A stretch of 64,000 nucleotides of DNA from Methylocystis sp. ATCC 49242 (GTDB lineage: Bacteria > Pseudomonadota > Alphaproteobacteria > Rhizobiales > Beijerinckiaceae), in assembly GCF_000188155.2 (NCBI RefSeq), contig NZ_KE124774.1:842736-906735 (forward strand), in the 5' to 3' direction. The notes beneath the pieces were generated by a model. That model had not been told where the DNA came from and did not search any database. It saw nothing but the letters and a program-made list of their open reading frames with translations. This document shows positions 42,501 through 50,272 of this stretch, piece after piece. Both the position numbers and the translations under genes were made by a program. Every line of letters begins with the position of its first letter. The stretch's first letter is position 1.

Positions 42501-42986
42501 GCCGAAGATGTCGCAATACTGCTTGTCGACAGTGGTCCGGTTTGAGGTGAAATCCCACTCGAAGATTCCGATTTGCGCCGCCGACTGGGCCATACTCAGC
42601 CGCTCTGCGGTTCGTCGCGCCTCCTCTTCCGCCTCCTTCCGTTCCGTGATGTCTTCCGCGAAAATGATTATTCCACCGATCTCGCCGTCGCCATGGCGCC
42701 ACGGACGCCGTTCCCAGCGCTTCCATCGGATGGTTCCGTCGGGGCATGTAAATTTATCTTCGGAAGGATGTTCGATCTCGCCCGCGAGCGCGCGCTGGTG
42801 CAATTGTTTCCATCGTTCCGGGAGACCGGGAAATACATCGTAATCCGACCGGCCCAATATCGAGCCTTCGAGGCCGAAATCCGTCATCCAGCGCGGGCTG
42901 ACCGCGAGATAACGCATCTCGCGGTCGAACATCGCCGCCGCGATGGGCGTAAATTCGATGAAGAGGCGCAGCTCGGCGCTGTCCAT
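39537..42986 (-). CDS. Seven-PAS sensor histidine kinase
   Basis: 1149 residues, cytoplasmic, no membrane segment. Seven PAS domains in tandem: 1 about 1-125, three of one type about 125-505 (each with MVHPEDR-like or VHPDDR and ending DITERK), three of another type about 505-905 (each with WIYxNAPIG and ending EEITERK). Then HisKA with FLATLAHELRNPLAPIKNAIHLL (about 914-970) and a HATPase about 1015-1145 (NLLNNAAKFT, RDNGVGIPP, GIGIGLALA). The two runs of near-identical PAS units show internal duplication. Signal unknown. Confidence 0.92.
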   Translation of the reverse strand: MDSAELRLFIEFTPIAAAMFDREMRYLAVSPRWMTDFGLEGSILGRSDYDVFPGLPERWKQLHQRALAGEIEHPSEDKFTCPDGTIRWKRWERRPWRHGDGEIGGIIIFAEDITERKEAEEEARRTAERLSMAQSAAQIGIFEWDFTSNRTTVDKQYCDIFGLPPGTPLTYAGYLSMVHPEDRACIDAQNLAVFAAGGHIENECRIIRANDGVVRWIVAKGEVTLDERDRPTRLLGAVWDITERKRNEAAARETAERLSLVQSAARIGVWEWNMKTGESVASEVLLDLYGLPRDASFSHADFMAVVHPDDRHLVEENARAAMNGKDVAIADQYRIVRANDGAIRWMTASGGFQFDKDGRPIFAMGVVYDITERKQVEIALRETSERLRLAQSAAHIGTWNWDVQADIAWFDDVGMEYLGLPQGVPIHYSDYVGRVPEEERDIVNSAVQAAFAGDGRVLLEHRLVNAQTGVACWVSCRGVFTFDDEGRPVHGAGAVYDITERKLAEEALRESEAEARRQHDELNWIYQNAPIGMCLLDRNLHYRRVNRWLAELNGAPMEAHIGRSVSEMAPDASDQIAQLVRQVVATGQPLKNYLIVRKNSPNSDAVRFLDASYFPLIDEHGEVSGFSVLLEEITDRKLAEEALRHSESEARKQRDELDWIYRNAPIGLAYLDLDLRYRRINDWLANLSQRPVEEHIGLSVFDVVPQFARGAKMIKEWILATGEPVRNLEFSGEMPPNSGVVRHINSSWYPAFSEEGALAGFSVVVEEITERKRAEEALRRSEAKARKQRDELKWIYENTPVGLASLDKDLRFHSINRRLAEMNGLPIEAHIGRTVHEVVPDLSSKVEQLAHKIIATGEPVRNIELEGETAANPGVARYWDESWYPTFDSNGEIAGFSVVVEEVTESKHLQALREADRRKDEFLATLAHELRNPLAPIKNAIHLLQMLNHDDPTAEQKRRLALSRAERQVTHLVRLVDDLLEVTRINHGKIELRKEPVELAAILSQAIDLSHSQIEAGPHQLIVELRSHSLPVEADPVRLAQVFANLLNNAAKFTEAGGRIDVIADREEGEAIVRVRDNGVGIPPEMASSIFDMFTQIKTGVRSGRGGIGIGLALARGIVQLHGGRIEARSAGLGHGSEFIVRLPLVVRQ

Positions 42987-43249
42987 GCGCGATCTTTCTT
43001 GTTTTCCGACAGGGGAACCGAGGCTGCGAACCGCTCGAGGCTCGCTGCTAAGCTACGCTGAAATAAGCCTTTTTAGGTTACCATGGCAAACCGGATTTGG
43101 TCGACAATCGAGGCGTGGACGTTCACAATTTTGTAACTTACTGTCACACCACCAAAAACTGTAAATTGGCCGACCGGATCATAACTACGGGACCAAATAT
43201 CAACGCGCTTCCGGTTAACCATCTGGTTCTCAGACCACCCACGCCGGTG

Positions 43250-44104
43250 TCAGTGATGGCGATGCGGCCTCAGATCGAGCGGCGAAGCGCGACGGGTGAG
43301 TCCGCCGCTCTCGATCCACTTCTGCGTCGCCGCCGTCGCACGCGAAATAAGCAAACGAGATTGAGTAAAATCGTAAGGCGACACATTCAACGGACAGAGC
43401 GCGGGCGCCAGATGCGCGTTCACCGTCTCCGGCAAATGTTCGAGATCGCGGATCAGTTGCCACGCGATGAGCAGCGTGATCGCGTGCAGCCCTCGCGCGA
43501 CGGCGCCCGACGGCGGCTTTTCCAGCGCGCAGGCGTAACCCGTCGGAAGGATGACGACCCGCGTCGCGCCAAGTTTGGTTGCGAGCGAGAGCGGCGTATT
43601 CGCGGCGACTGCGCCATCCATGAGCGCAACGCCATTGATTTCGACAGTCGGAAAAATCCCCGGAACGGCGGCGCTGGCGAGGATTGCTTCGGCCGCAGGC
43701 CCCTGCGACAGTTGCGCCGCTATTCCCTGCATGTCCGTCGCGACGAGATAAACGGGAATCGTCGCTTCCTCCAGACGATCGAAGGGAAGCCATGTCTCGA
43801 TCAGGCGCCGCAGCGCGGATGAATCGACGAGGTAATCCGACCGGCGCAACAATGCGAGAGCCGTCGAGAAGGTGAAAGGAAACACGTCGCTGCGCCGCAA
43901 GCCGTTCCATATCCCCGCGAGGGCTTCAACGCCATCCGCATCTGGCCGCCCGGCGAAATAGCAAGCGTTCATTGCGCCCACGGACGAACCGACGATGAAA
44001 TCGGGACGAACGCCGGAGGCCAGCAGCGCCCGCAACATTCCGACCTGCACGGCCCCCAGACTTCCGCCGCCCGCCAGCACAAAAGCCGTTCTCGCGTCGC
44101 TCAT
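43250..44104 (-). CDS. Patatin-like phospholipase
   Basis: 284 residues from ATG at 44104 (a GTG five codons upstream is possible). Nucleophile motif GSSVG (Ser about 43), oxyanion AGGGSLGAVQVG, and catalytic Asp in DGAVAANTPL. Patatin family lipases hydrolyse membrane lipids; RssA-like members are also regulatory. Monocistronic on the minus strand with a 263-base gene-free gap before the kinase. Confidence 0.9.
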   Translation of the reverse strand: MSDARTAFVLAGGGSLGAVQVGMLRALLASGVRPDFIVGSSVGAMNACYFAGRPDADGVEALAGIWNGLRRSDVFPFTFSTALALLRRSDYLVDSSALRRLIETWLPFDRLEEATIPVYLVATDMQGIAAQLSQGPAAEAILASAAVPGIFPTVEINGVALMDGAVAANTPLSLATKLGATRVVILPTGYACALEKPPSGAVARGLHAITLLIAWQLIRDLEHLPETVNAHLAPALCPLNVSPYDFTQSRLLISRATAATQKWIESGGLTRRASPLDLRPHRHH

Positions 44105-44178
44105 GGCGTTTCGCCTCACTGCCGCGTCGCCGGCGCAGCGTCATCGCGCCATCAACTCAACTAGAGCGCGCCTCGGGT

Positions 44179-44664
44179 CTAATCCACGTCACGCTGACCC
44201 AGAAATATCATCACCAGCCCCACGCTGCCGATGAAACGGAACGCCGGCTCCTGCATGTTGTAGACGCCCGCGCGCCACATCTGGAACCACTCGCCGCCAA
44301 TCGCCATGAAGCCAAAGAAGTAGAGCGAAAAGCCGACGGCAAGCCCCGCCACGGCGATTTCCTTTGCGGCGTTGAAGCGCGTCGCCTCCTCCGCTCGCGC
44401 CCGCCACAGCAGCCATGCGCCGTAGAGCGTCACCAGTGCGCTGACGAACTCCGCGACGATGATGAAGCCGTAGCAGAGATGATGCAGCGCCGGACTGGTG
44501 ATCGCCCGCCACGCGAGAGGACTCGGCGGGATCATGTCCATCGACAGAATATGTTTCACGACGTCGAAATTCGTCTCGTAGTCAAAGACATTGTTGATCG
44601 CGACCAGAAGGACCAGAAGGCCGGTCGAGGCGACGAGCGCGATCTTGGCGATACGGGCCATCAT
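44179..44664 (-). CDS. DUF2165 membrane protein
   Basis: 161 residues with four predicted membrane segments (about 8-27, 60-86, 100-122, 135-155). Matches the DUF2165 pattern with ITSPALHHLCYGFIIVAE in the second segment and GGEWFQMW before the last. Role unknown. Its ATG overlaps the stop of the acetyltransferase gene, so the two are co-translated. Confidence 0.85.
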   Translation of the reverse strand: MMARIAKIALVASTGLLVLLVAINNVFDYETNFDVVKHILSMDMIPPSPLAWRAITSPALHHLCYGFIIVAEFVSALVTLYGAWLLWRARAEEATRFNAAKEIAVAGLAVGFSLYFFGFMAIGGEWFQMWRAGVYNMQEPAFRFIGSVGLVMIFLGQRDVD

Positions 44665-45812
44665 GAAATTTTCTCCTTCCGCGTCGATGTCGTCACACTA
44701 GCGGATGCCGCCGCAAATGAGAACTTGCCTGGATTCAACCGCGCGCGAAGACCCGCCATCCTGCGGAGCGCGCGCTTCGCCATGGGCCGCAACCGCGCCA
44801 GCGCGAAGGCGGCGAGGCGTCCCTTGAACGTCATGGCGCGAAACTGCGCCCGCACCGGCGTCTCGCCCGTCGCCCATGTCAACTTGTAGGCGTCGGCCGG
44901 CAGAAGCAGATCATAGGTCGCAAGCCCCTCCTCCGCACAGCGCTCGATCAAGCCGCCAGTCAGCGCCTGGCCCGGCGATCCCTCGGCGAAACGGGGGTCG
45001 TAACAGCCGAGCAGCGATCGATAGGCGTCACTGGAGACGAAGCCGAGTTCGAGCGCGGCCACGTCCTTCGCGACCCGCAGAGAAAAAACTCGCATAAAGC
45101 CTTCGCGCGCGAGCGCGGACAGGAATTCCTCGGTTATCGGGCTGGAAAGGCCGGCGCTGACGAGACCCTTGCGCCGAAGCCATTCGCGCTTGAGCGCCAA
45201 GGCGCGGCGCGTCAGTTCTTCGCGCTCGGCCGGCGTTTGCGCCTCAGCAAGGGTCGTGGGCCCCAATTCGGCGAGACGTCGCGCGCGCCGCTCCAGACTC
45301 TTGCGACGGCGCCTTTGCATGGCGCGCAAATCGACGAAGGGAGCGGCGAGACATTCGCCGGCAGCCGGCGTCCGCGCGTTGCAAGCTGCGACAACGCTGT
45401 CGGCGCGCAGTCGCGTAAAGGCGAAGAGATCCACGTCCCGCCAACGGGACATTTCTCCCTCGGCGATTTTGCGCCATCGCTCGCGGCCCTCGCCCGGCGC
45501 GGCGAGCGCATCGCCATATTGCGTCATTGGCTCGCCGATCCAACGAGCGACGCCCACGCCGAAGCGATGTTCGATCTGCAACGGCCACAGCATCACAAGG
45601 CGCTCGTCGTCCCGGATACAGAGGATGCGGGGGCGGAGCGACGCGCCGTTCTCGCGCGCCGTCGAAAGCCACGCGCGGCACCAGCGATAGCTCTGAAAGC
45701 CAGTCGCCTCGCGCGTCAGTCGCTCCAGAGCGGTCCATTCGGCCGCAAGCGCATCGATGGCGGCGATCGTCTCGACCCGTTCAACCCGACAGGCGGCGCG
45801 CTCCGAAGTCAC
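44661..45812 (-). CDS. FemAB/CelD-type acetyltransferase-like protein
   Basis: 383 residues from GTG at 45812. Matches the BioF2-like (Acetyltransf_6) fold: WTALERLTREATGFQSYRWCRAWL near the start and GCYDPRFAEGSPGQALTGGLIERCAEEGLATYDLLLPADAYK in the second GNAT half, with an acyl-CoA/aminoacyl pocket. Members take part in cellulose or exopolysaccharide modification, among other roles. Here substrate unknown. Middle gene of a three-gene unit. Confidence 0.8.
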   Translation of the reverse strand: MTSERAACRVERVETIAAIDALAAEWTALERLTREATGFQSYRWCRAWLSTARENGASLRPRILCIRDDERLVMLWPLQIEHRFGVGVARWIGEPMTQYGDALAAPGEGRERWRKIAEGEMSRWRDVDLFAFTRLRADSVVAACNARTPAAGECLAAPFVDLRAMQRRRRKSLERRARRLAELGPTTLAEAQTPAEREELTRRALALKREWLRRKGLVSAGLSSPITEEFLSALAREGFMRVFSLRVAKDVAALELGFVSSDAYRSLLGCYDPRFAEGSPGQALTGGLIERCAEEGLATYDLLLPADAYKLTWATGETPVRAQFRAMTFKGRLAAFALARLRPMAKRALRRMAGLRARLNPGKFSFAAASASVTTSTRKEKIS

Positions 45813-45813
45813 T

Positions 45814-46755
45814 TTATTTCATGATCTGGTAAGGCGCGACGTCGCTGAAGCCCTCGGCCGCATTGGAATCAACGCGAAAGTCGATCGTCAGCGCCAACCG
45901 CTGAGCCTTGAGCTTGCGCCAGCTTTTGTGCGCGGCGGCGACGGCGAATTTGGCCCAGAAGGCCGGTCCCTGAGTTTCGCGCGACAGATCACGGCAGCCA
46001 TATAGCGGCCGCAGAAGGCCGTTCGCGTAGTCGACCGCATATCCTGCGCGAAGTTCGTCCGTCCAATGTTCGGTGGTGAACGAGACGTTAACACAGTCGG
46101 CATTGCGGACGCGATGCGGCGCATTGCGCGGCCAGGTCGCCCAGTCGCCCGGCGTCATCTCGAAACTCTCGGCCGCCGCGTCGTAGGACGCGTCATAGGG
46201 AAGTTCGGTGTCGTAACTGCGCTGGAGCACGATGTTCTCGATCGTGCGTTGCGGGAGATAGGGCGGGCGCGGCGGATAAACCCAGACACGCTTGCGTCCC
46301 CGCACCTGCCAAAGACTTTGGCCCGGAACATCCGCGTGCAACGCCACATTCATGTTCGGGGAAGAAATCAGCACGCTCATTGAGCGCCGGTAGCTGCGGA
46401 AGCCAGGCACGTTGCGTTCGATATCCGCAAAAAGCGCGTCGAGAAGCGCCTGATAGACGCCGGAGGTCTCATGCACGCGCTGCAGATGAACCCAGAGATT
46501 TCCGCGCGCCACCGCCGCCATGACGTCGCGGCCGCTCACCCCGGTCATGTCGCCCTCGCGCCATTTGCGCGGATCTGTCTCGTCACGCGGGATCGTGTTG
46601 ACGTGAAGCCTTTCGCGAGGCGTCGCTTCGATCAGACGCTCCAGCGCGGAGTCGGAGAACAGCTCGTCCTCAGCCACGCCATGGCGCAACCGCAACGGGC
46701 GCTGGCCAAACTCCTGCGCCTCTCCCGACGGCCATTTGGTAAGAAAGCTGTTCAT
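45814..46755 (-). CDS. Cupin-like (JmjC-type) protein
   Basis: 313 residues. Cupin_8/JmjC features: NVALHADVPGQSLWQVRGRKRVWVYPP with the HxD metal-binding pair near residue 140, and a second His in PRNAPHRV near 215. Such enzymes are Fe(II)/2-oxoglutarate oxygenases that hydroxylate proteins or small molecules. The stop lies one base before the GTG of the acetyltransferase gene, indicating one operon. Confidence 0.8.
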   Translation of the reverse strand: MNSFLTKWPSGEAQEFGQRPLRLRHGVAEDELFSDSALERLIEATPRERLHVNTIPRDETDPRKWREGDMTGVSGRDVMAAVARGNLWVHLQRVHETSGVYQALLDALFADIERNVPGFRSYRRSMSVLISSPNMNVALHADVPGQSLWQVRGRKRVWVYPPRPPYLPQRTIENIVLQRSYDTELPYDASYDAAAESFEMTPGDWATWPRNAPHRVRNADCVNVSFTTEHWTDELRAGYAVDYANGLLRPLYGCRDLSRETQGPAFWAKFAVAAAHKSWRKLKAQRLALTIDFRVDSNAAEGFSDVAPYQIMK

Positions 46756-46839
46756 GTTTACAATCTACGCAACTCCAGTCGGCTGACATGGTAGGAGGAA
46801 AATGGGAAATAAAATGTGGACAGCGGGAAGGCGTTTGAA

Positions 46840-47544
46840 ATGATCGACCTCTATTACTGGCCCACGCCCAATGGCCACAAGATCACGATCTTCCTCGAGG
46901 AGACCGGGCTCGCCTATCGCATCAAGCCGGTGGACATCAGCCGCGGCGACCAGTTCAAACCCGAATTTCTCGCGATTTCGCCTAACAATCGCATGCCGGC
47001 GATTGTCGACAAGGCGCCGGCCGACGGCGGCGCAGAGGTCTCGATTTTCGAATCCGGCGCCATCCTCCTCTATCTTGCCGAAAAGACCGGGCGCCTGTTT
47101 CCGGCCGATCTGCGCGGACGCGCGCGTGTCATCGAATGGTTGTTCTGGCAGGTCGGGGGGCTCGGACCGATGGCCGGGCAGAACCACCATTTCGCCAAAT
47201 ACGCCCCTGCCCGCATCCCTTACGCCATCGAGCGCTACCGTAACGAGACGAACCGACTCTATGGCGTGCTCGACCGCGAACTGGCCAAATCGCCCTATAT
47301 TGCCGGCGATTATTCGATTGCCGACATCGCCTGCTACCCCTGGATCGTGCCGCACGAGGACCAGGGCCAGGACCTCGACGATTTCCCCCATCTGAAGCGC
47401 TGGTTCGAGTCGATCAGGTCTCGCCCAGCGGTGACGCGCGCCTATGCCGCCGGCGCTCCCTATGAGCGAAAGCGGCTGGATTTCACGGCGCTGGAGCGGG
47501 AAATCCTCTTCGGCCAGACGGCCGCGCGCGGCGGCGAAAAATAG
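46840..47544 (+). CDS. Glutathione S-transferase, YfcG/YghU-like
   Basis: 234 residues from ATG at 46840 (MIDLYYWPTPNGHK), matching YfcG. Thioredoxin-like N-domain with TPNGHKITIFLEETGL and NNRMPAIVD; C-terminal helical domain. The Nu-class GSTs reduce organic disulfides and peroxides with glutathione. Divergent from the cupin gene; own transcription unit. Confidence 0.9.
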   Translation: MIDLYYWPTPNGHKITIFLEETGLAYRIKPVDISRGDQFKPEFLAISPNNRMPAIVDKAPADGGAEVSIFESGAILLYLAEKTGRLFPADLRGRARVIEWLFWQVGGLGPMAGQNHHFAKYAPARIPYAIERYRNETNRLYGVLDRELAKSPYIAGDYSIADIACYPWIVPHEDQGQDLDDFPHLKRWFESIRSRPAVTRAYAAGAPYERKRLDFTALEREILFGQTAARGGEK

Positions 47545-47588
47545 GCTATGGCTGCGCGGAGAAACGCCCGGAAAGGTATGCCCCATCC

Positions 47589-48272
47589 ATGTCCAACGAC
47601 CGTCTATTCGCCGCGCAGGAAACAGCCAAGGCTCTGATCGAAGTCGAGGCGGTGCTCGTCAATACGCAAAAGCCCTTCATCACCACGGCGGGCTGGGCGT
47701 CGCCGGTCTACATCGACATGCGCAAGATCATCAGCTTCCCGCGCCTGCGCCGCCGGCTGATCGATTTCGCCACGCGCATGATCGAACGCGACATCGGCTA
47801 TGAATCGCTGGACGTGGTGGCCGGCGGCGAGACCGCGGGCATTCCCTTCGCGGCGTGGATTTCCGACAGCCTGATGCTGCCGATGCAATATGTGCGGAAA
47901 AAGCCGAAGGGCTTCGGCCGCAATGCGCGCATCGAGGGTCAGCTGATCGAGAACGGCCGCGCGCTGCTCGTCGAGGATCTCGCGACCGACGGCGGTTCCA
48001 AAAAGGACTTCGTGCAGGCGCTGCGCGACTCCGGCCAGCGCTGCGACGACGTGTTCGTGTTCTTTTTCTATGACATCTTTGCAGGCGCCCGCGACGACCT
48101 CGCGAAGCTTGGCATCAACATGCACTATCTCGCGACATGGCGCGACGTGCTGACCGTCGCCCGCGCCCACCGCTATTTTCCGGACGACGCGCTGAACGAG
48201 GTCGAAGCCTTCATCGCCGACCCGATAGCGTGGTCGGCGGCCCATGGCGGCGCGGACAGAGCGAAGAGCTGA
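47589..48272 (+). CDS. pyrE: Orotate phosphoribosyltransferase
   Basis: 227 residues. PRTase motif ALLVEDLATDGGSKKDF binds PRPP, preceded by GGETAGIPFAAW and KKPKGFGRNARIEG. Makes OMP from orotate and PRPP in pyrimidine synthesis. The longer alphaproteobacterial form, full length. Begins 44 bases after the GST gene and may share its transcript. Confidence 0.95.
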   Translation: MSNDRLFAAQETAKALIEVEAVLVNTQKPFITTAGWASPVYIDMRKIISFPRLRRRLIDFATRMIERDIGYESLDVVAGGETAGIPFAAWISDSLMLPMQYVRKKPKGFGRNARIEGQLIENGRALLVEDLATDGGSKKDFVQALRDSGQRCDDVFVFFFYDIFAGARDDLAKLGINMHYLATWRDVLTVARAHRYFPDDALNEVEAFIADPIAWSAAHGGADRAKS

Positions 48273-48509
48273 GGCGGGCGTTCAGCGGCGCATTCTGCGT
48301 GTGCGCGACCAATCCCGGAAATGTCACGATGAGGCTCCGGCGATGATCGCCGCCGGAGCAATTTCGTTGCACCGCAAATTCCTCGAAGAAGAAACAAGGG
48401 GATTTTCCCCAGGATTCCTAATTGCCAGATGTAAGTTTTCCCGGTCGCGTTCGGAAGAACTGGGCGAACGCTTTCTATAGCGGCAATCGATTCTGGCCGG
48501 GGTCTTTCT

Positions 48510-48803
48510 TCAATAACAGCTTATGAATTCGCGATAGACCCAGCCCAGTCGCTTGCCGCCCTGCGTCGTCACATAGGCCCAGGGCTTTCCGGCGTCATCT
48601 TCACCGTAACGCTGCACTGTCACGATGCGGCCATTCTCGATCGTGCCGACGATGTTTTTATGGATGTCGCGAATGTTGAGCGGTGTGCCAGTTGGGTCAG
48701 TGACCTTGCAGCGGTCTCCGGCGAGCGCGGGGGCGCCCCAAGCCAATACGGCGGCGAAAGCGGCGAGCGTCAAACCTGTTAAAGGCGAAAGTTTCTGCGA
48801 CAT
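48510..48803 (-). CDS. Secreted SH3-domain protein
   Basis: 97 residues. Signal peptide about 1-29 (LTLAAFAAVLAWGAPALA). A bacterial SH3-type domain (SH3_3) follows: CKVTDPTGTPLNIRD, KNIVGTIENGRIVTV, WAYVTTQGGKRLGWVYREFI. Such domains bind peptidoglycan or other ligands in the periplasm. Short family member. Confidence 0.82.
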   Translation of the reverse strand: MSQKLSPLTGLTLAAFAAVLAWGAPALAGDRCKVTDPTGTPLNIRDIHKNIVGTIENGRIVTVQRYGEDDAGKPWAYVTTQGGKRLGWVYREFISCY

Positions 48804-48884
48804 GATTGCCTCCCTGCAATGTAGGATCGTTTATAAATTGCTCGTCACGCAAAGAATGTACGCCGACGCACACGAGATTGCGAC

Positions 48885-49526
48885 ATGAACGCACGCTCCC
48901 TTTTGGCCCTTCTCATGCTTCTGCCGACGCATGCCCTCGCAGAGCCGCCGCCGGGCTTCGCGCGCCTTTCCGACGTCGCGCCGGATGTTGCGCAGGACAT
49001 GCGTTATGCCGGGCCGAACAATTTCACCGGCCGCCCGGTTCCCGGCTATCGCTCGCCGCAATGCTGGCTGCGCGCAGACGCCGCCCGGGCGCTCGCCGCG
49101 GCGCAGGCGGATGCACGAGCGCACGGCTTCTCGCTCGTCGTCTATGACTGTTACCGCCCGCGCCGCGCTGTTTCGGCTTTCGTCGAGTGGTCACGCAACG
49201 CGGATCAGGCGACCAAGGCCGAATATTATCCGCGCCTCGACAAGAGCACGCTGTTCGCGCGCGGCTATATTGCCGAGCGCTCCACCCACTCCACCGGCCT
49301 CGCGGTCGATCTCGGCGTGCAAGGCTGGAATTTCGGCACGCCCTTCGATTTTTTCGACAAGCGCTCCTGGACGAATTCGGAGGCCCGCGGCGACGCGCGC
49401 GCCCATCGCGACACGCTCGTCGCCTTGATGCGACGTCATGGATTCGAGAACTATCCGCGCGAGTGGTGGCACTACACTTTCAAGGGCGCGGGCGACGCGC
49501 AGGGTTACGACGTCGAAGTCGATTGA
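48885..49526 (+). CDS. D-alanyl-D-alanine dipeptidase, VanX-like (M15D)
   Basis: 213 residues. Signal peptide about 1-19 (ALLMLLPTHALA). Zinc-site motifs STHSTGLAVDLG and EWWHY, with the family YDCYRPRRAVSAFV and FDFFDKRSWT. Cleaves D-Ala-D-Ala, probably in peptidoglycan recycling rather than vancomycin resistance. Its last 22 bases overlap the end of the convergent Doc gene. Confidence 0.92.
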   Translation: MNARSLLALLMLLPTHALAEPPPGFARLSDVAPDVAQDMRYAGPNNFTGRPVPGYRSPQCWLRADAARALAAAQADARAHGFSLVVYDCYRPRRAVSAFVEWSRNADQATKAEYYPRLDKSTLFARGYIAERSTHSTGLAVDLGVQGWNFGTPFDFFDKRSWTNSEARGDARAHRDTLVALMRRHGFENYPREWWHYTFKGAGDAQGYDVEVD

Positions 49527-49915
49527 CCGCGCGGAATGATGTTGGCCCGTAACCACTCGGCGAGCCCTGCATCGTCAATTTCGCGCGACGCGAGCAAATC
49601 GATCTGGATGACGCAATCCACGTCATTCGCCATGAGCTCATAACCATTGTCGGCGAGAAACAGCTCCATGGCGATGAGCGCGACGCGCTTCTTGCCATTG
49701 ACGAAGGGATGGCTGCGCAGGAATCCCATGGCGCAGGCAGCCGCAAGACGCGCCGCGTCGGCGCGCGGTTCGGCTTTCGCGACTTCCCGGGGGCGCAAAA
49801 TTGCAGCTTCGAGCGCCGGCTCGCCAATGACGCCTACCGCGCCGCCATGCGCGGCAAGCGCTTCTTCATGGATCGCCAGCACGATGGCGCGATCGAGGAA
49901 ACGCCAGCGCGTCAT
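49505..49915 (-). CDS. doc: Doc-family toxin
   Basis: 136 residues. Fic/Doc fold with HPFVNGKKRVALIAMELFL; the HPFxxGN/AxKR motif phosphorylates EF-Tu in Doc. Here the position usually Asn in NKR is Gly, giving VNGKKR. ATG overlaps the stop of the AbrB-type gene (ATGA), the order antitoxin then toxin. Confidence 0.88.
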   Translation of the reverse strand: MTRWRFLDRAIVLAIHEEALAAHGGAVGVIGEPALEAAILRPREVAKAEPRADAARLAAACAMGFLRSHPFVNGKKRVALIAMELFLADNGYELMANDVDCVIQIDLLASREIDDAGLAEWLRANIIPRGQSTSTS

Positions 49916-50166
49916 TTGGACAATTCGCGCAGCGCATTGTGCCGCCGACTCATGATCCGGCGGGCGAGCGCCATGCGCCGTTCGAAATCGGGATCGCTCT
50001 TGGTGATGCGATAACCCTCGGGGGATTTCGTGAGGTAGAGCCGGTCGCCCTTCTCGACATTGAGGTCGGCGATGATTTCGCGCGGCAGCACCACGCCGAG
50101 CGAATTGCCGATGCGCGTGATCTTGAGGGAGCCGAAGGCGTCGCCGGTTTCGGGTTCATCCATCAT
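49912..50166 (-). CDS. AbrB/SpoVT-type antitoxin
   Basis: 84 residues. Swapped-hairpin DNA-binding domain ITRIGNSLGVVLPREIIADLNVEKGDRLYL, then a helical C-terminal tail (RRMALARRIMSRRHN) that would bind the toxin. The classical partner of Doc is Phd; pairing with AbrB-type antitoxins is also known (the MazE/AbrB-Doc arrangement). Autoregulation through the palindrome 50190-50221 is likely. Confidence 0.88.
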   Translation of the reverse strand: MMDEPETGDAFGSLKITRIGNSLGVVLPREIIADLNVEKGDRLYLTKSPEGYRITKSDPDFERRMALARRIMSRRHNALRELSK

Positions 50167-50189
50167 CTGTTATTACACCTGTATTAACC

Positions 50190-50221
50190 TTAACAGTTAT
50201 AACTTATGTTATAACTGTTAA
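50190..50221. promoter_or_regulatory. Perfect palindromic operator of the TA module
   Basis: TTAACAGTTATAAC (50190-50203) and its exact reverse complement (50208-50221) around TTAT. It lies 24 bases before the antitoxin ATG in the divergent gap to recG, where an AbrB-type dimer and its toxin complex would bind. Confidence 0.85.
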
Positions 50222-50272
50222 CCGTCCCGTGCAACATGACAAACGGCCGCGCATGGCTAAACTGCCGACGAC

